64,000 bases of DNA from Persicaria tinctoria (Eukaryota; Streptophyta; Magnoliopsida; Caryophyllales; Polygonaceae), in the NCBI GenBank assembly GCA_037127255.1, contig JBANSL010000018.1, positions 20,805,175-20,869,174 of the forward strand, written 5' to 3'. Numbering within the stretch: position 1 is the stretch's first letter; each line of letters starts with the position of its first letter. The notes under the pieces were generated by a model. The model did no database searches. It had not been told where the DNA came from and worked only from the letters and a program-made list of their open reading frames with translations. Shown here one piece after another: positions 60,829 through 64,000 of the stretch. The translations under genes were made by a program, and so were the position numbers.

Positions 60829-63467
60829 ATTGCGATAAGCAACACGAATTCATCATGGAGCATATCAATCACACTAATCCACACTAACACGTAACTATCT
60901 CAAGGGGAACGACATATGTATTCATTCCAAAAGACGCAATCGAATCCTACACGAATGCATGTCAGACAAGCTAATAGTCTTTATTTCCATGAAAGCAGAT
61001 ATGCCAAACAGCTTAAGCAAGTCATGCGGAACAAGTAATGATCATGCACGGTTCGAGGTCATGCGGGATTTAATGAGGATAACAGGTATCATGTGTATGA
61101 ACGAATGTACAAGCATGGTACATGTAGTAACAGGTGAGGTCAAATATATATAGCATGACGATTTACATCATAAAAATCAAACGAAGCATCATACGAGAAT
61201 ACATAAGGCGGCATAGCAATCATCACAACTAACAACAAGGATCATATAGTAGGTTAAGAATGGCAAGTAATCATACGATGAGATACATTTAGGAAGCATA
61301 AGTCATATATGATGCTAGCGATACATGATCAGGCATGGGCATAGTCAAGAGTGATTAAGTGAGTTCAATATGATGTACATGAAAGCACAAGGATCACTAC
61401 AGAGTAAACAAGATAACATCACGGGCGATAGATTATAATCATGCTAGGAATGAACCATCATAGGGCACATAAATGGTCCAATAGCTATCACATTATAGAA
61501 CAAGTACGACATGTAATCATTTAGCGAGTCATATTGGAAATCATAAGCCCTATAGGATGCTAACAATACATATCGAACGTGAACACAACCAAGATACTTC
61601 GACTAGATTCATTCTAACATTCATGTGTCATACAAGTGCAAAATAACGATATAGTGTAGTGTGTGATTATGCAAAGTGTCAGTCATACATTCATACAAGC
61701 ATGAGAGGTTATCATAACGTAATAGGAAAACACTACCGAGTGACTATATTGCAAGCATGCTAGGACTAACCATCATGGAAAGCAAGTAAATCATCGAATA
61801 TAACATCAATCTAATTAGGGTGACCGAAACATGTTAAAAGAACAGAAAGAGGAAGGAACCACACTATCAATGACCTAGATCAAGAGAAATCAGCAATAAT
61901 GTAGGCAAGGTATAAATTCACACAGGTCACAACCAAGGAGCCTACATGATACTAATGGCTCAACATAACATATGATGCATACATGCACTTGATTGATTAA
62001 TACGACGATAAACAGGACTTCAATTCAATCACATTCCAACGATATAGAATCATGGGAGGAAATGCAACGATGTATAATACGAGTCTAAGTAATGGGCAAT
62101 ATGACCGGAATACAGGGAGATGAGTTCAAATCAGCACATACTAGGATGAAACATGCATTCACCAAGACTCAATTATACCACACATTCTCCATTCAACGCA
62201 AGTAACACACAACAATATCGATCATATGCAAATAATCAACAATAGTTAATCTGACAAATACAAAATAGGTGGGCATGCTATAGGTTCTTGTCACAAAAGG
62301 AATAATAAGCATTAACACGTAGTCATCCAACATGATAAGGAGATCATTTACAAGCATTCATACAAAGAAGAATTGATCACACTATCATGCACCTAATCCA
62401 CGAGAAAACAACAATCATATAAGTTCATATCATGTGGTTCATGCTTCCAATCAATCATACATGCAATACAATAGGCCAAGTAGACATGCTATGACAACAT
62501 ATATAATCATGATAGAAAGCAAGGCACAACACGAGCCTAAGCAATGTAACTAACCACAACACGCGTTTAAACAATATAATCATGATAGAAAGCAAGGCAT
62601 AACATGAGTAGCTTTTTACTAATGATCATTTGCGAGGTACATGCGGGAGATTATAAAATCATGTCATACAATTCAGAGAGAGCCACCATTACAACCGGAC
62701 AGAGATCCCTAAGGGCAACCATTGACTTTCCCCAACCGACTCATCACCCTTTTTTCCCGCGGGACTCTGGTACGACTCTTTGTGGCAAGAAACCACTGGT
62801 TGGTTGTCATAAGAATTGAGAAAGACAGTCCCAAAAACACCTTACTCCCTGACTCAGAATTTCATCGAGCACTATCTTCCAATACTCACTCAGACAACCC
62901 TCATGTCTCACCTGATTCCCGACACAATGTGTTTACCAACCAAATTTTCCGTGGAGGCCGGGCACTGACATCCGGGAGAAAGACTCAATAAAATCGTCAA
63001 AGGTTTAACATAGTGGAATGAGATGTTCCACACAAGCTGGGCTTGACCATATAGAAATAAGGGTACTCCCGCTATCCCGTTTGCACAGATTAGTCAATAC
63101 ATATTTCATTGTTGGGTCATACCAATCAGATCTTTAGCATATCAAACACTTAACATAGAATCAGTCAATGACAATTATAATGATCTTCTTGGAGTCTTCC
63201 AAACCCATCTGTAAAGAACAAGCTAATATTTTGCCTACGTACCATTCCCAACTACATCCAATAGGGATGACCTAACGCCTTTTCTACCCACTCGATCCCC
63301 TTGGTTTGATCCATCATATTTAATAAGCCGAGTTCATATGCAGTCCAATTGAGGTAGACACATTAAGTTCATTTTTCCCCTTTAAAACACCTTCCAATCC
63401 TTTGAAATTCATGGACGGTTTTCCCAAACATACACTCGACCCTTGCGTACCCGAATTGCACAATCTC
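60829..63467. other. AC/AT-rich non-coding DNA
   Basis: No open frame of note and no recognisable domain on either strand. Tetranucleotide-like phrases such as ATCATACA recur without clear period. It runs directly into the primer-binding site at 63468, so it is probably the non-coding interior of that retroelement. Confidence 0.45.
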
Positions 63468-63480
63468 GCTCTGATACCAA
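63468..63480 (-). other. Primer-binding site of a minus-strand LTR retroelement
   Basis: Minus strand TTGGTATCAGAGC, three bases from the LTR end, complementary to the initiator tRNA-Met. Confidence 0.85.
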
Positions 63481-63483
63481 CTT

Positions 63484-64000
63484 TGTAACAGCCCGGATAT
63501 AAATACCCGGGTTACGTTTCGAAGGTCGGATACCTTCGTTCGGATATTGCAATCCATGTACGGGTCAAGGTTTCAAACCTCTTTTGAGGATTAGTATGAA
63601 AGTGGGGATTTCGAACCCCAAACCATCGTAGGGTCGTTGGGTACCCTTAACCTATCCTAATGACTAAGCCGTAGGAATTCATTTAAGGAAGCGGAACGGA
63701 AAACAAGAATAAGATACAACTTGCCACGACAGAGCCGGGTCTAAACCAAAACCATAGGTATAATTGATTACCACTTAGCCAAGTTAGCGGGTTAGACCGG
63801 TTCTTCAATTTCACCAAAGAGACTTCCCATCACAGAAGCAAGGAGCAGGTACTTGACACTATCCACGAAGTCAGGCCCAGTAATCGCATGCGGGTCCTCT
63901 GACCGCGCTGAGGCCTGAGGCTATATAACATGCCTATACCTAAATAAAGGATGGTCTAATGCAGTACATGATTTAAACACGCAAGTCATGCTTATCAGGA
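63484..64000 (-). repeat. 5' LTR of a minus-strand retroelement, cut by the window edge
   Basis: On the plus strand it begins TGTAACAGCCCGG, so the minus-strand LTR ends in TACA just before the primer-binding site. It runs to the end of the window. Positions 63528-63848 are repeated directly at 53629-53952. Confidence 0.75.

Noticed and set aside
58949..63557. Small open frames on both strands at the right end
   Set aside because: Under 100 codons each, no family resemblance, and set in repeat-like AC/AT-rich DNA.

Overview
This is nuclear DNA of a flowering plant, most likely a eudicot. Genes have many short exons with GT-AG introns, intergenic DNA is AT-rich, and much of the window is transposable-element sequence of plant types: Copia retrotransposons, Helitrons, Stowaway-like, Harbinger-like and Mutator-like elements, Au-type SINEs and an endogenous pararetrovirus. 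I cannot name the species from the sequence.

Layout. (1) 1-12,386 is transposon country. It has a Helitron whose Rep-helicase gene (1,600-6,323) splices to one uninterrupted frame. An antisense fragment of an APS kinase gene lies downstream (7,012-7,146), followed by a perfect 73-bp inverted repeat and a typical Helitron 3' end at 9,582. A second Helitron-like patch (10,125-11,009) has three 5'-type ends and one 3' end. (2) 12,387-22,326 is an older Copia element, with its gag region largely missing and its pol broken. It contains a much younger Copia in reverse orientation (14,650-19,355) and a Harbinger-like element (21,091-21,933). Target duplications are visible for all three, so the order of insertion can be read. 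(3) 22,723-34,750 is a complete ATX1/ATX2-type H3K4 methyltransferase gene on the plus strand, with 25 coding exons and about 1,107 residues. (4) 36,778-49,200 is a complete gene on the minus strand for a CID-domain (RPRD1-like) RNA polymerase II CTD-binding protein of about 587 residues. Its introns carry MITEs, a Mutator-like element and SINE remnants. (5) 49,200-64,000 is again repeats: a MITE, a tRNA-like patch, a GrpE gene fragment, a rearranged endogenous caulimovirid (54,857-57,898), long non-coding AC/AT-rich DNA holding a MITE that carries a solo LTR, and at the right edge the primer-binding site and LTR of a minus-strand retroelement.

The two host genes both act in transcription by RNA polymerase II: ATX1/2-type enzymes methylate H3K4 at promoters and RPRD1-like proteins bind the polymerase tail. 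They point the same way in map order but converge at their 3' ends, about 2 kb apart. Nothing suggests they form one functional unit. All exon models are mine, from reading frame, splice-site and family-motif continuity; no transcript evidence was available.
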